Assembly (NCBI GenBank): GCA_947034885.2
Contig: OX344752.2
Location: forward strand, 3,782,001-3,846,000
DNA length: 64,000 bases
Direction: 5' to 3'
Source of the DNA: Thuidium tamariscinum
Lineage: Eukaryota > Streptophyta > Bryopsida > Hypnales > Thuidiaceae
Shown here: one piece after another, positions 50,018-62,829 of the stretch
Layout: each line of letters starts with the position of its first letter
How positions within the stretch are numbered: the stretch's first letter is position 1
Notes under the pieces: generated by a model
What the model saw: the letters and a program-made list of their open reading frames with translations, nothing else
What the model was told of the DNA's origin: nothing
The model's database searches: none
Translations under genes and position numbers: made by a program

Positions 50018-51400
50018 AAGTAAGGTAAAAGTAATCCAAAATGAATAACTTAAGCATTTCAGCATGGAAGATGTGGGAAATTCACTATGAAATTGAACTC
50101 AATGTGTGCAAACAATGCAAAAAAAACTGAATTTTTCTCCTTACAAATGAATATTTCATTCAATGTAAACACAAATTTTTCACTAGGACCCATTCTAGTT
50201 TCTTAGACTCACCTATTATGGTTAGTGTTGGTACTTCTCCCTTAGCAATAAAGGAAGAGAGATGATTGGACGAGAAGGTACAAACAAAGAATCTTTTTCA
50301 ATAATGCATCCAAGTATTGTCCACAATAAATCAACCTATGAAGCCATTAAAGGGGGGTTGTCCAAAGTTCTTCTATCTTAGTGTAATGAGCTGATTGCAA
50401 AGGCCTTGCCAAGGGTGAAGACCCCCTATTTTGTGCCATGTTAATTCTATTGTTAATAGGTCCTCTAACTATTTTTGGATCTTTGATTGCAAATATAAAT
50501 TCAAAATTTGCAAATTTTATCATGGGTCACAAACAAAATGTTCATGTGTTTTTCTTAGGGATAAAAATATGTGTATAAAACAGCCTTTACAATCAGCTCA
50601 TCGCACTTACATAGACGCAAATGACAAAGACCTTGAGTTGCATTCCCTCATAGACCTACAACTGACCTCCACCATAAGTCCACATAGTAGGGATACATTT
50701 ATTGAGCAATTAAATGTGGTAGCTCTAGGCATGGGGGGGGTGTCTTGTAAAAATAGTGCCATTTTGAACTATATAAAAAATTAATTTAGCTAAAAAAGGT
50801 GAAAAATCCTAAAGTTTTTTGCCAATAAACTTGAGATTAAAAAAATCTTGGATGGAATCATCAAATTTTGGATGAAAAAAAAGTAGTCACATTTTCTTCA
50901 CCAAACAAAACTTCTATAAAGAATTGGTAGTTGTTGAGATAAAACAAGAGCCAATCAGGAATAGGTATTAGTGAAAAAGTATAACATCTTTTTCTAGCTT
51001 GTTGAGCAAGGAGAATAAAAAATGTGCAAATGAATTCACTTAAACAACTAGATTGGAAACCTCTAGGGTGAAACTTTGTTAACAAACTTCACTGACAAAT
51101 GTTTCACGATGCCCATTATACACCTCTGGAGTAGAAGAACACATGCTGGGAAGACTCAACAAAACAAAAATATTCTTCTGACAATGTTCAACTAGAAGCC
51201 AACTAACATTCGACAAATTCCCATTCTTTAGAGAAGATTGAGGCTTAGAAGGTGTGACTACCCTTAATATATATGGGCTTGTAATATGTGCTAACATGAT
51301 ATCTTTTATCGAATATGTAGAAGACAGTTAGGGCCCCCTCATGGATACAAATATACACACAAAAAGGGATCTTTTATTATCACTAAGATGAAGCTACTCA
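50018..51400. other. Intergenic AT-rich DNA
   Basis: The open frame at 50,431-50,784 lacks domains and codon bias. No repeat boundaries are recognised. Confidence 0.45.
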
Positions 51401-51871
51401 TAACCAATTAGCGCACCATCTCTAACATGTCGACTATATTTATTTATAGTAAGGTTGGAGTAGATTTCTAACCAAAGCTTGGAATGTGTGTTTTTTCTTT
51501 TTCAAGGTTAGGACTAAATAAATAAGTTCATAATTGAAAATTCTAAACATTGGCTTTGGGTCCGCAACACTTTTTGCCATTCAAAATTCATAGTTATTTC
51601 AATTCATGTCATAAAATTACTAATGTTTTTGCAATCCTAGTCATTTCTATCATTGCACCCCCAAAAATATTTGCTTTGCCTTGCTCTACACCAAATCATA
51701 TCTAAAATAGCTTAACTAGTTGGTTATGGGTGGTTCTACCTTACACTACATTAGAAGAAAGATTTTTTTTCCAACACATGAATTACTACAATTGCACTCC
51801 AAGATTGTTGCATTTGAGATGGAAGGACTGAAACACAAGCTGAAGGCAAGAAAACACCCAATTAGTCCATA

Positions 51872-52194
51872 TAAGGGCTCTAAAACCACTCATGCTCTAA
51901 AACTGACCCTCTTCTGAAATGTACATTGTTTGTACATTTTGCTTTAGTTCATCTTTACAGGAATGTGCAAATAGTGCAAATTTGAGAGGGTGGGTGGTTT
52001 TAGAGTCCTATGCCATTTTAACTTCAAATTTTCATAACTAATTCTTCATAGCTCTAAAAAATATGAAACAACTTGGGTTAGGTGCCAATTCCACTTATCT
52101 TTCAAGTAAAAATTAACTGAAAAATAATTCAAGAATTTTCACCCCCTAAAATTCAGTTTCAGCTCTTAGATGGGCACATTATGCACCTCCTCCC
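51872..52194 (-). mobile_element. MITE family 2, copy 2 (inverted)
   Basis: Reverse-oriented relative of the copy at 62,447. On the minus strand it keeps the family core (gaattggcacctaacccaag, then tgtttcat). Ends are approximate: TAAGGGC on the left and a degraded right terminus. Confidence 0.65.
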
Positions 52195-53345
52195 TCACTC
52201 CTCATCCTGATAAGGAACAAACAAACAGACAAACAACCCAAGGGCGGCTACAGAATGTGGTTGAGTGAGCATTTGCACATCCGTATCTGTTGGGTAAAGA
52301 TCACCACGGAGAAGCAGGCGAAGAAGCTGCTCATGGAGGGATGGAGAGGCCGAGGCCCCCTTTCATGGACCCACCATGGATCGGACCCCACCCTGTGGAT
52401 GAGGCCTTGCGTTCAGTTGCGTCCCCTCCCACGGACCCCCAACAGATTGGACCCTCCCCGGTGCCCCCACCACCACAGGTGGACTGCCATTTTGCACTTG
52501 GCATGTGTACAACAGTGGCATGTGGGGGACACATGGACTGACTGCAGGCTTGATGTGAGCACAGGTTCCCAGAAAATTTGTCCCAAAACCTCATCTGGCT
52601 AAGGCACTCCCTCCCATAGTGATGGCTCCACCATACATATCCAAACTGGTCCCAGTTTGCATTTCATTTGTGTGAAAGGAAAAAAAACTAAACTGAAATT
52701 GCCCATGTTTCAAAAAACAAAGGAAAAAAACTGAAAAAAAACTAAAAAAAATGGTATCTTCAATGTTTTATTATTACTCCACATTATTTTTGTCTTAGGA
52801 GATGAGATAAACAGGTGGCTGGTTGATGGGTAGATTGGGTTCTATCCCTGTTTTCATGCATGGATATGTTGGTGATACCTTCAATAAGGTGGGCCCCTCC
52901 AAATGTGCCATGGACCCAAAATTGCCACCGTAATTCTGCCAGTACATGTACAAAATCAGTATGTACCTACAGTGGATGCACCCAAATCCGTCTAAATAAG
53001 GAACTCTGCATAGTTGGAAGCAGTTTTTTCTAGAAATAATATTTTTCTAGTATTAGTGAGTGAAAATCATGAATATTAGAAGAAAAAAAATTGGATACCG
53101 TATGTAGTTTTGGTAAACTTTTGAAAGTGTTGGCTCCGTAGACCATTGAAACTGTTCAATAGATGCCTTCAAATTTGAACACTACTAAAATCAACAGTGA
53201 GCCAATCAAATTCTGGTACGTGTTTTTTAATTGTGTCAACGAATTACAATCAAACATTTGGCAAACACATTCTTTGCAATCTAGAGATGGTTTTGGATGG
53301 ATCTAAGGTCCACTACTAGGTACATGTGTGGTATTGAGTGTTTCT
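52195..53345 (+). mobile_element. Unclassified repeat family, copy 2
   Basis: The second copy of the family at 48,130-49,640. The clearest match runs 52,980-53,330. The GC-rich part at 52,320-52,600, whose open frames are rich in Pro, Trp and His, lies inside the repeat and does not look like a gene. Confidence 0.5.
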
Positions 53346-56300
53346 TCTTTATAGGTGGAAAAAAGCAATTCCTAAATCCTCTACCCAAAAAAAACTTTGG
53401 CCCCTCATAAGTTTTCTTGATGAGGAATCTAAATGTTGCGTTCTTTGGTATGTTGGAATTTTTTTTCATTTTTCTTTCTTTTTTGGCAAATATTAATCAT
53501 TTTCAATTGTTTACATGATACAATTATCACCTAGTTATGATTTTGGCTCCATCTATACATACTACCTGAACACCTTATTATAGGAGGAGGTACTTTCAAA
53601 GTAGGCCAAAATTGCCAAGAATTTGAGCAATTTGTTTGTTTCTTTTTTCTTGTGATTGGATAGAATGTAACCAAAGGATCTTGTAGTTCATCTTGGAGAG
53701 TTGAAAATGTTTGTCTAAAATTTCTCAAAACCTTACATTGAATAGGGGTATTAATGGGACCCATACTAATTAATCAACATTTCAAACTATATAAATATCT
53801 ATATTTGTTGTACATGAATAGTATTTAAAGTGCTCGAGGGTTGTATAGTACATCATGTTTTACACATCTATAGTTTTCCATGAGGAGTCCTTTTAATATT
53901 TTGGACCCTTTAAAACCCCTATTCAATGTAGTTAATTTGCACTTGTCTAAAATTTCACCAATTTACAATTTTTGGTAGAGCTTGCAATGTATGATAGGCT
54001 TTGAAATGATAACAATGTTTGTAAGAAAAACAATAATGGGTACATTTGCCTCCTCCTCTAGTACCTTGGATTTTTTTTGAGGTGGGCAACAATTACACTG
54101 GTTGGCTAACTTTTCAATTCATGCCCAACTAGAACAAAAAAACATAAGCCATGAACTACACCACTCAACTTTAGATATTTTCACAAGGCAACATTTAACT
54201 TTGGAATTTGATGAAAGTACTACCAAATGAATGAATTCAAAGCACATTATTTTTAAAGAAATCATTTTTATTGAATAAAATGCTCAAAATTTTAGAATGG
54301 GGTGATAAAAAATGTAGGATAATGATATGAAATTAGGCACTTTGGCTATTAGGAGATAAATGAATGGTAATGATAATAAATATTTCTACCTTATTGTAGA
54401 TGGTGGTCTAATACCTACACCACTATATACTTGTAGTATAAAAATGCATATAGACATGTGATAATTATGTGTTGGAATGTTGGGCATAAATCTTAAGACT
54501 TATTTTTATTGCATATTATTATCACAATATAATAAAATTCAAATTAAAGTGATTTTCAAATCTTTTAATTCATAAAAATTTCAAATTCAATATCATCTCT
54601 ATTGTGAGTTGAAATGTGACAAAACAAAGTTTGTGCACCTTCAGTTTGATAGTATGAATGCAATTGGGGGATGTATGGTTTGTAACAAACAAAACAAATT
54701 AAAACAAAAGAATATAATTTTATATATAAACTCATGTATTCCATGTTGTTGTCCCATAACTCAAAAATCTATACCTTTCACACCTTATATTCAAATGTTA
54801 GGAAACAAAGTATGTGCACTTCTCCTCTCATAGAGCTTTCTATGAATTCCAAGAATGCAATTGAGTGCCACATGGTCCAAAACATCCAAAACTTTAAGAT
54901 GATTTGAAGATCCAAAAATAACTCAAAATTTCATTAATTTCACACCCTATGTTCAAATGCCACAAAACAAAGTCTTTTATAGAAAGCTTTCATATGATAC
55001 TAAAAATGTGACTAGGAAATGTATGGTTCAAAAGATATCATTGTAAAAAACAAAACAAACATTTTTTCCACAATTGAGTTATTCGTAAAGTAGGCTCAAT
55101 TGCAGTTTAAACCCATTAGTTTTGCGAAAACGCAAGATGAGTTAAGAAAGTCAAGTGCAATTGGAACAAAAGTGGGTGTGAAACTGAATTTGGTATGAAA
55201 ATGGTGCCTAAAAAAAATTTGGCCCCCACTTTTGAAGTCATATGATGCAAGCTTCTTACAAAAAAAATTGACAATTCAGCCAAAGATGCCTTTCCAAACT
55301 CCACTAATTTCTGAAAAAGTTCCATCCAAACTGGGGGGACTTTACGAATAAATGTTATATAATAAAATTAAAATTAAAATAATTATTTCATTTTTCCTTT
55401 ATAAAAACTTCAAAACTCAATATTTCTTCTATAATGAATCAGAATGCTATCTATCTATATATAATAGAAAAATTCAAACTAATTTCAAATACAAATGTTC
55501 ATCTTTGAAGGTTGATTTTTTGTGGTGTTGAAGGTTTTGTCAAGGAAATGCAATTCTACCCTAAAGGCAAGATACTTCTCTCGAGCTTGAATATTAAGAA
55601 AATCCTACATCATGAACTTCAAGATTGTTGGTTGTTTTGTTGATGAAGACAACACTCCTTTAGAAGCAAGACATTTTTTTCATACAAATGAAGGGTTCAT
55701 TACAAGATTCAAGTACAAAATCATATGTCACAGTGTCACACCAAGAATCATCACTATGTAAAAGTTGATCCATACAAGAATCATATACAAGAATCATAGA
55801 TTTATTTTCTCAACATATTATTGAGAGTTGCAAGTTGTAGGATCTATACAATTTTGCTTGAAAATTTTGAAAGATGAAACCTAACCCTTTTGACAAAATT
55901 GACAATTCTTCTTTTTGAAATCCAAGCATTATGATCATGCAATTGGTAATGTTTTTTTTGTAAATAGAAATTTTAGGAAGAAGTACTCTAACAAGTTAAT
56001 TACAAGATTCTATAGTTGGAGTAGTTGATGAATGAATTTGGATGGAGACTTTAGCCTAGCTTTGGATTTGAGAACTTTAAATGACATTTTGGATCTAAGA
56101 ACAACAAATTGTTTTTAGTTTTAAATGCCCTTCATGTTTACAATGGTATGAAAATTGAATGGTGATGAATTGGTCTTAATTGGGGATTAGTATTGTATGG
56201 TTTTATGAGTGGTTGAAGGTTGACTTTGATTTGGAAGTAAATAAATTACTAGTGTTAATAATGTGAAAGTATGAGTGGAGGGGAGCTTTGTGCCATCCTA

Positions 56301-56393
56301 AGCAACTACATGCACCATAATGTTCAAGTTTAAGGATTGGATGCCTTCATTTTTAAACTCCATTTGCACCATTGATGAACAATTTCCAAATAT
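53346..56393. other. Intergenic AT-rich DNA
   Basis: No gene or bounded element recognised. Low-complexity AT tracts predominate. Confidence 0.5.
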
Positions 56394-56530
56394 TTAACCT
56401 CTAAAGGACCAAGGCCTTTGTTTTGCCAAAAAACATTCTAAACTACCATTTCTACTGCAAAAAATAAAAAAATTGAAAATTATTATCTATTGACATCTAA
56501 CTAAAGGATCTTGCATATAACTAGTATAAA
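56394..56530 (-). mobile_element. TTAA-flanked TIR element family 1, fragment
   Basis: Starts TTAA-CCTCTAAAGG and then matches the inverted 3' end of the full copies for about 130 bp ('ccatttctac', 'ggatcttgcatata'). The remainder of the element is missing or unrecognisable. Confidence 0.55.
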
Positions 56531-56702
56531 TTTTATAAATTTTGGTTGCATAAGTTGTAAGGAATATTTGTGTTTTAACTTCTAAAGAGTCCTTTTGGCC
56601 CTACAAGGGCCAAAATGCAATTTGGGGTAGGCTTGTACATTCTCAACATTCATTACAATTTTTTAAAACTTTTTGTGAATGTACACTGTACCAAAATGTG
56701 GT

Positions 56703-56741
56703 AAAAAAAAACCGCACTCAAAATTGAGTGCGGTTTTTTTT
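56703..56741. repeat. Perfect 18-bp-arm palindrome
   Basis: A run of A, then CCGCACTCAA, two bases, TTGAGTGCGG, then a run of T. The arms pair without mismatch around a 2-nt loop. Confidence 0.9.
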
Positions 56742-57336
56742 GCCACGTTTTTGTGCATGCGCGCATAGTGGATTTTCACAGTTTTTTGCAATTTCCCACT
56801 TCAATTTTTGGAATTTTGGGGCGTGTAATAAACCATTGGAAAGGTCTTTAAAATACATTAGTAGTTTGAACTGGTCAAGACTTAAGAGATTACCATGTCA
56901 GAATTTTGAAAAAATATTTCATTCAATTTTTTCAATTTTTTTCAATTCAATTTTTGGTGCCTTTAAACTTTTTTAAAATTTTGAAATTCAAAAAATTGAA
57001 AATATCAAAAAATTGAAAAATTCAGCCATTATGGACTAGTCTATTGTTTAAGGACAGTTTAGGGAATATGTAGGGGAATGGCCCTAAAACAATCTTCCCT
57101 TGCCTCCAAATGTTCTCTAATGCACCAATTAGAAATAATTGTATTTTCATGAAGTTGATCATTTTTTTCTATCTTAAAAGAAAAATCCAATCTCATGACA
57201 AAAATTGATACCACACGTACCTACATGAAATTGAATTTGTCCTCCAGAGGGACGATGGTCTTTCACAAATTAATGATAGTAAGTTACTAACTACAACCTT
57301 CGATCACACACTACAGCTAATGGCTTCAAAAACTCC

Positions 57337-57632
57337 TAAGGTAGGGGGCTGTAAAAGCAACCCTTTACCAGCTGATTTGCATTTTGGGGAAGCTAAACTC
57401 CTTAAAACAATTTTTAGTAAATTTTCGTGGTAAGAAAAATGGAATTGGCATCTAACCCAAGTTGTTTCATATTTTTTGGACCTTTATGGAATTAGTTATG
57501 AATTTTTGAAATTGAAAACACGTTGGTTTCTAAAAGCGACCCCCTCTTGAAATGTACACTTCTTGTACATGTTAGAGGCAAAATCTACCAGATCGCTTTT
57601 AGAGACAGGGTTGCAATTACAGCCCTACCTTA
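57337..57632 (+). mobile_element. MITE family 2, copy 3
   Basis: Left end TAAGGTAGGGGGCTGTAAAA and right end ...TTACAGCCCTACCTTA give terminal inverted repeats of about 20 bp with a small gap. The core 'ggcatctaacccaagttgtt' is shared with other copies. 296 bp. Confidence 0.8.
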
Positions 57633-58640
57633 CACCTTTTAGTTGAAGTCTGCAAATTTTGAATCAAATTTTGAATCAAATTGTGATGGATGTGTCTCCT
57701 TCTCTTCTTTCCATGAAAATTTGTCAGAAAATGTTTTGATCTGCCTAGAAGATCCAAACCCAATGTGCTTTGGAATGGGGGTTTGTACACCACCTCCTAC
57801 TTTCCTAGTTATCCACTCGAAACCATGCGTTTCTTTTGAGGCCAATGTTGTACCTCCTCCCAAATGATAAAACCACCAACTTCAGTGGCAGAGGTCGGAG
57901 GAGCCGTCTGGAATTGGAACATGGGCTTTTGTCCGAGATCCAACCTGCACGGAATCTCCAGACACAAAGATGGATACGGTAACCTTAAAATAGAAAATAC
58001 TCCATCGCAAAAAAACAAGCCTTTGGGAGACCCAATCAAATGACGTTCTAACGGCCTCGCCTTTGACTAGTCAATTTGTTGGGTATGGAGATCCCGCCAC
58101 GACGGCCACGTTGACAATGGGACCATGCCCAGTGACACATGGCCCTCTCTTTTTCATTTCGTTTCATTTTTATTTTTATTTTTTTGACACAATTGATATA
58201 ATTTTCAGTTCTTTTACAGGACGTTTGATAAGTTGACCCGTACTACAGGCATGCATTGGGTGGGTGCATCCATGATAAGTGCTTCGAAAGTGGCATTCAC
58301 TCTTCTGCCCATAAACAATTCCTGTAGACTCATTAGTTCACTCATTTTTTATTTTTTTATTTTTAACCGCGTGGACAAATTTTATTGAAGGCATTCACTC
58401 ATTTGAAGTCTCAGGAAAAAGGATTGATCCATGGAAAAAAATAAATAAAACATTGAGTGATGAGTGGACAACACAGGGGTCTCATGTAATATTATAAAAC
58501 ACAAGGTTGCTTGTTGCCATATGGAGATGTTTATGACACACTTGTACGCAAAAAATTGTACCTCCACAAGTTACCTTTTTGGAAGAAGGCCATAACTAGC
58601 ATTATGCCAGGTTCGTATGATGAGGGAGGCCAATATACTT

Positions 58641-58971
58641 TAAGGTAAGAGGTCCTATAATGGACCATCTAAGGGCTGAAACAGAATTTCAGGGAGGTAA
58701 AACTTCTAAAAATATTTCTCAGTAAATCTTCCTTGAAAGAGAAGTAGAATTGACATCTAGCCCAAGTTGTTTCATACTTTTCTGAGCTTTTTTGAATTAG
58801 TTATCAAATTTTGAAGTTGAAAGGACATAGGTCTCTAAAATGGTGCCCTAGCTAAAATGTACACTGTTAGTACACTGCTGAAGGCTATGAAAATGCAACA
58901 TGTACAAGTATTGTACATTTAAGATAGGGCACCATTTTAAAACCCGCTCCATTTAAGAGACTTCTACCTTA
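58641..58971 (+). mobile_element. MITE family 2, copy 4
   Basis: Left end TAAGGTAAGAGGTCC and right end GACTTCTACCTTA, 331 bp. Close to copy 1 by eye, so the two moved relatively recently compared with the other members. Confidence 0.85.
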
Positions 58972-60057
58972 GTTGTTGGCCAATTTAATATTGCTAGCAA
59001 CATTTTTCATTTTTCAATCTTCTAGCACCTCTTGTGTGCAAGGAACAGACTCCCCTTTGAGGGCTAGACCAATAGCTTTATTGAGATTCTCAGTTGAGAT
59101 TAAAAGTTAGGCTTGTGAAAATCGCATAGAGAAATCATATTTTTCATTTATTACAATAATTGTAATGAGGATAGACAAAGCTTCATTTGCCCAATTTTTT
59201 TTTTGTTTGGGCACTCTTCACAAACTTGATTGGCACTTCAACCTTAGCCATTGTTCAAGGCTAAACATTTTGTGGGAGCCACATTGTTTGTTTCCTTTAC
59301 TTTGGTTATTAATAGTCACCATCTTCTTTCCAAAAAAGAATATATGTGTAAAAGATATATGAAAACTTAAATATTAGAATTGCAAAGGTTAAAGAATTGA
59401 ACTAAGAAGTCTTATTTGAAAGGCTAGACATTCCAATATTGAAACCATAACTTGATAGGACAAATCTTTCAATTAAAAAATGAAAAATGACGTACATCTA
59501 AATATCTTCAAAACAACTTTTATGATGTGACTAGTTTGATTGAAGCTTCATGACTTTCATACCAATACAAGGTTTTGAATCAACCATCACATAGCCATGG
59601 AAAAGAAAGAAAGCTTACCCATATCAAATTCATATTTTGTGGACATCCCTAATTTATTTAACCTGAAAAGGTTCAAATGTACATTCCCTCTCCAACCGCT
59701 CTATCAAATGGTGTTCTTTTTAATGGATTTCCCATTTGTTACCCCCCCCCCCCAAAAAAAAAACCCACTTCTTTAAGGGTTCCAAAGATCCCATATTGCG
59801 ACAAAATGAAGGATATTTGGAGGTGCACTAGTAAACTGAACTTGTCGTTTTGCAAGCCCACTTGCGCTTTACTTTGCAGCGCAATTCTACTGTTGCTTCA
59901 GTTCCAAAGTCAACTTTTCCGAATGACATCATTCTGATGCAACTTGCTGCGACAATGAAGTCCTTCGGAAGGTGCCTGGAAGCTTCCTTTATTCGTTGAC
60001 TTCTGCTGTGTGTATATATATATTAAAAAATTAATTAATTAATTAATTAATTATTTT
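58972..60057. other. Intergenic DNA including duplicated segment 59,825-60,005
   Basis: 59,825-60,005 is the inverted partner of 41,850-42,055. Simple sequence occurs at 59,743-59,763 (a run of C then of A) and 60,025-60,050 (TTAA tetranucleotide repeat). No gene is recognised. Confidence 0.5.
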
Positions 60058-60131
60058 CCGAAACAAATGAAACGGAATTTCATTCCAAAAAGAAGGAATA
60101 TACAAGCCAGCCACAAGTGGCCTGGCAGGGG
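60058..60131 (-). mobile_element. Probable retroposon 3' end (minus strand), copy 2
   Basis: Shares 'gaaacaaatgaaacgg' and 'cagccacaagtggcctg' in the same order with 31,680-31,752. It abuts the TTAA microsatellite, which may descend from its tail. Confidence 0.45.
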
Positions 60132-61780
60132 AAACAAGGGACATCTGCTGGATATTTGCAGATCGTCCAAGTAGGGTATACGAGCTTACTATTTTCAAAT
60201 TTCCACAGAGCATCTCCACCCCTGCTCTCCAAATGAGCCCGGGACGACAGGAGAGCGTGGAGACTGTGATGAATCATCCCCACCGTGGCCACGGCACGGC
60301 CAGTTTTGCAACCGGGTTTAGGAAAAAAGAAAAATACTCGGAGCCCTTCAGCTTTCGAGAAGACAAAGTAGAGAATGAATGGATTTCAAGGATTTTGGCT
60401 ATTTACCGAGCCGGTTGGAGAAGACATAGTGGAAATATTGTTGCCTCATAAAAAACAAACCAATATGAGCCCACCATATGGCTTTTGGCGTGGCCTGCAG
60501 GCCGGCCGGCCTACAGGGACAACTGACAATTCACCCAGGCCTACTTCCAACCTTCAGGCAGTTTTATCAAGCCTCAGTTCTCTGGCCAATCCGGCCGTCA
60601 CAGAAAGTCTGTTCAGCCGCAACCAAGCATTCTAGGAGTGAGTGGCGCTCGATCAAATCCCACCCACGAAACGAACTGAAAACCAGGGAACTGCTGTTGG
60701 AAGTTGGAAACAGCCGCAACCCGAAAACATCCTGAATGAAAAAGAATCAGAGAGATCACAACTTACACGCGCACAAGTGCAGATCGATCTGCGGCAAAGC
60801 CCACTCCATCAATCGGCGATCAGGAGTCCTCAACTCTAACGCCAAAACTACTCCTGACCACAACTCAAATCTTGTGTGACACCAAAAATCAGTGAAATCA
60901 AATCCATCTAACTTCGACTCTGTGGCCCCCATCTGGACTCGCGAATGCCGCCACTATCGAGTTACACCAAATGAACCAAGTTCGCAAAACTATGGCCGTG
61001 GATTTTCTTATTCTTTTTGTGAACTTTACAAATTCATGGATCAGACTAGATTACAGTGACAAACCGTCTCGAGCCCAACAGTAATCCACACTACAGTAGT
61101 AGCCAGCATGCATACTGTTACGTAACCCGTTCCTGTTACGTAACCCGTGGCCAAAAGGTCCGCGGCATTTGTCCAGTGAGGGCCTTTGCAAGTACAAGGG
61201 CTCCGGAGAGAGTCCGGACCCCCATTTCATGGCTTTTGTCAGCACTCCGTCAGTTCCGTAAAAGCGACGCTCCGCTCCGCTCCAAAGCAGAGCGACGGAG
61301 GCGCGAGCGACCAATTCCAATTGCAATTGCTTGAAACTCTGCAAAAGGCGAATACGGAAGAATCAAATCATCAATTCAGTCTCCAGCGCGAGAGTAATGT
61401 TTGGGGTTCTGTGGAGCCGGTCTTTCGTAAATAACTCGGAAGATGTCGAAATTTTAAAAATTATTTACAACTATTTCTAAAAATCTGAAAAAATCTGAAA
61501 AAATTCCTATCTGTCTGTCGAACTGAAAAAAAGGAAAATATTTGAGCATGGACTTGTCGAAACAGACCTACATGTATGGTACTGGTAGTAGTGAAGGAAG
61601 AGTCCTACTTACTGCCGTAACTATGGCTGAACGTGGGTGGAGATAAGGTCAAGGCGGGTGATGTTGCAGTGGAAGGAGAGTTTGAGGGTCTGTCTGGAAT
61701 TCATGGATTAAATATTCAATTAGGGTTTCCTTTTTGGGAAGGGAAAGGGCAGGGCTGAAGCAGCCCTTTTCTTCCAGCAC
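60132..61780 (-). other. Unidentified gene-like block, copy B of the inverted duplication
   Basis: 60,755-61,080 matches 40,145-40,510 inverted, 61,130-61,310 matches 39,005-39,200, and 61,600-61,780 matches 38,560-38,800. On the minus strand a GTAAGT donor near 61,600 and an acceptor-like TTTTGCAG near 61,340 suggest an intron. The open frame at 61,344-61,051 is not kept in copy A. Two copies of CTGTTACGTAACCCGT lie at 61,116-61,149. Function unknown. Confidence 0.5.
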
Positions 61781-62005
61781 CATGGGACCAGATTGCACCA
61801 TTTCAAAATAAATGTCTTTTTTCACCAAATAAAACTGAGTAATCTTTTTTTGCCAAAAAATTTTCAATTCTCTTTGAAATATGGATGAAGTTGTCAAATT
61901 TGGATGAGAAAGTGTATATATACGATAGAAAAGTGTTTTTAAGTCGAAAAGATGGATGGATGTAGAAATACAATGCTTCACCAAATTTGAAGTATATGCC
62001 AAATA
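61778..62005 (+). mobile_element. MITE family 4, copy 3
   Basis: Same orientation as the copy at 480 and better matched to the one at 40.5 kb. Shared: 'agattgcaccatttcaaaat' and 'aaatacaatgcttcaccaaa'. Confidence 0.7.
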
Positions 62006-62069
62006 CCATTTAGGTAATAAACGTGATACAAGGAATTATAGCTTAGCTAGCCAGCAAGAAAAAAAAATT

Positions 62070-62395
62070 GAGGCACCAATAATGAACCACGATCAATAAC
62101 CAATCTATAGGGTGCGCTCTTTCCCACCTTACTGACCTTAGGGTAGAATGAAGCTTGGAATATATTTTTTATTTTTTATTTTATTTTCAAAATTGGGACT
62201 AGTGAAGTTATGACACATGTTTGTGATAAGTGAGTTGGAAAGTATTTCTAGTCTGATCAAGAATGGAAGACTCTAGAAATTAGAAATGGGTGCAATGCTC
62301 TTTTTGGCTTCCAAAATTCACGGTATTTTCAATTTTGAGGATAAAATTATGAAAAATCCTCTATTCCCCATAAATAGTTGGGTACCAATGCATTA
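62070..62395 (+). mobile_element. MITE family 3, copy 2 (diverged)
   Basis: Begins 'tgaggcaccaataatgaacc' and follows the copy at 44,753 through 'atgacacatgt' and 'atggaagactcta'. The right terminal repeat is reduced to 'gggtaccaatgc'. Confidence 0.6.
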
Positions 62396-62446
62396 AGCTT
62401 TCAAACTCGGATCAAACCTAACTTGATAAAGTAATTCCAAAAAAAA

Positions 62447-62782
62447 TAAAGGGGGAGGTCCATAGAGCACCCACCTAAGAGCTCAAACTCAATTTTTCAA
62501 GAGAGGTGAAACTTCTTGAGTTATTTTTTAGTGAATTTTTCTTGAAGGATGAGTAGAATTGGCATTTGTCCCAAGTTATTTCATTTTTTTTTTTGAAGCT
62601 TTGTGGAATTACTCATGAATTTTTGAAGTCAAAATGGCATGACTCTAAAACTGCCCACCCCTCCAATGTACATTGTCTGTACATTCCTACAAAGATGAAA
62701 AAGAAACATGTACAAATAGTGTACACATGAGAAGGTGGGCGGTTTGAGAGCCTGAGCAATTTTTTGGAGCATCCTCCCTTTA
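62447..62782 (+). mobile_element. MITE family 2, copy 5
   Basis: Left end TAAAGGGGGAGGTCC, right end GGAGCATCCTCCCTTTA, 336 bp. The core 'gaattggcatttgtcccaag' identifies the family. It stops about 50 bp before the duplicated F-box promoter block. Confidence 0.75.
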
Positions 62783-62829
62783 CTCCCAATAATACTCCCA
62801 ATCAAATACGGAGTACACCGATTCCTACA

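Noticed and set aside
52255-52602. Overlapping Pro/Trp/His-rich open frames
   Set aside because: They lie in a GC-rich part of a two-copy repeat, with no codon preference and no conservation in the other copy.
61051-61344. 97-residue minus-strand open frame in gene-like block B
   Set aside because: The frame is not preserved in the inverted partner at 39.0-39.2 kb, and I recognise no family.
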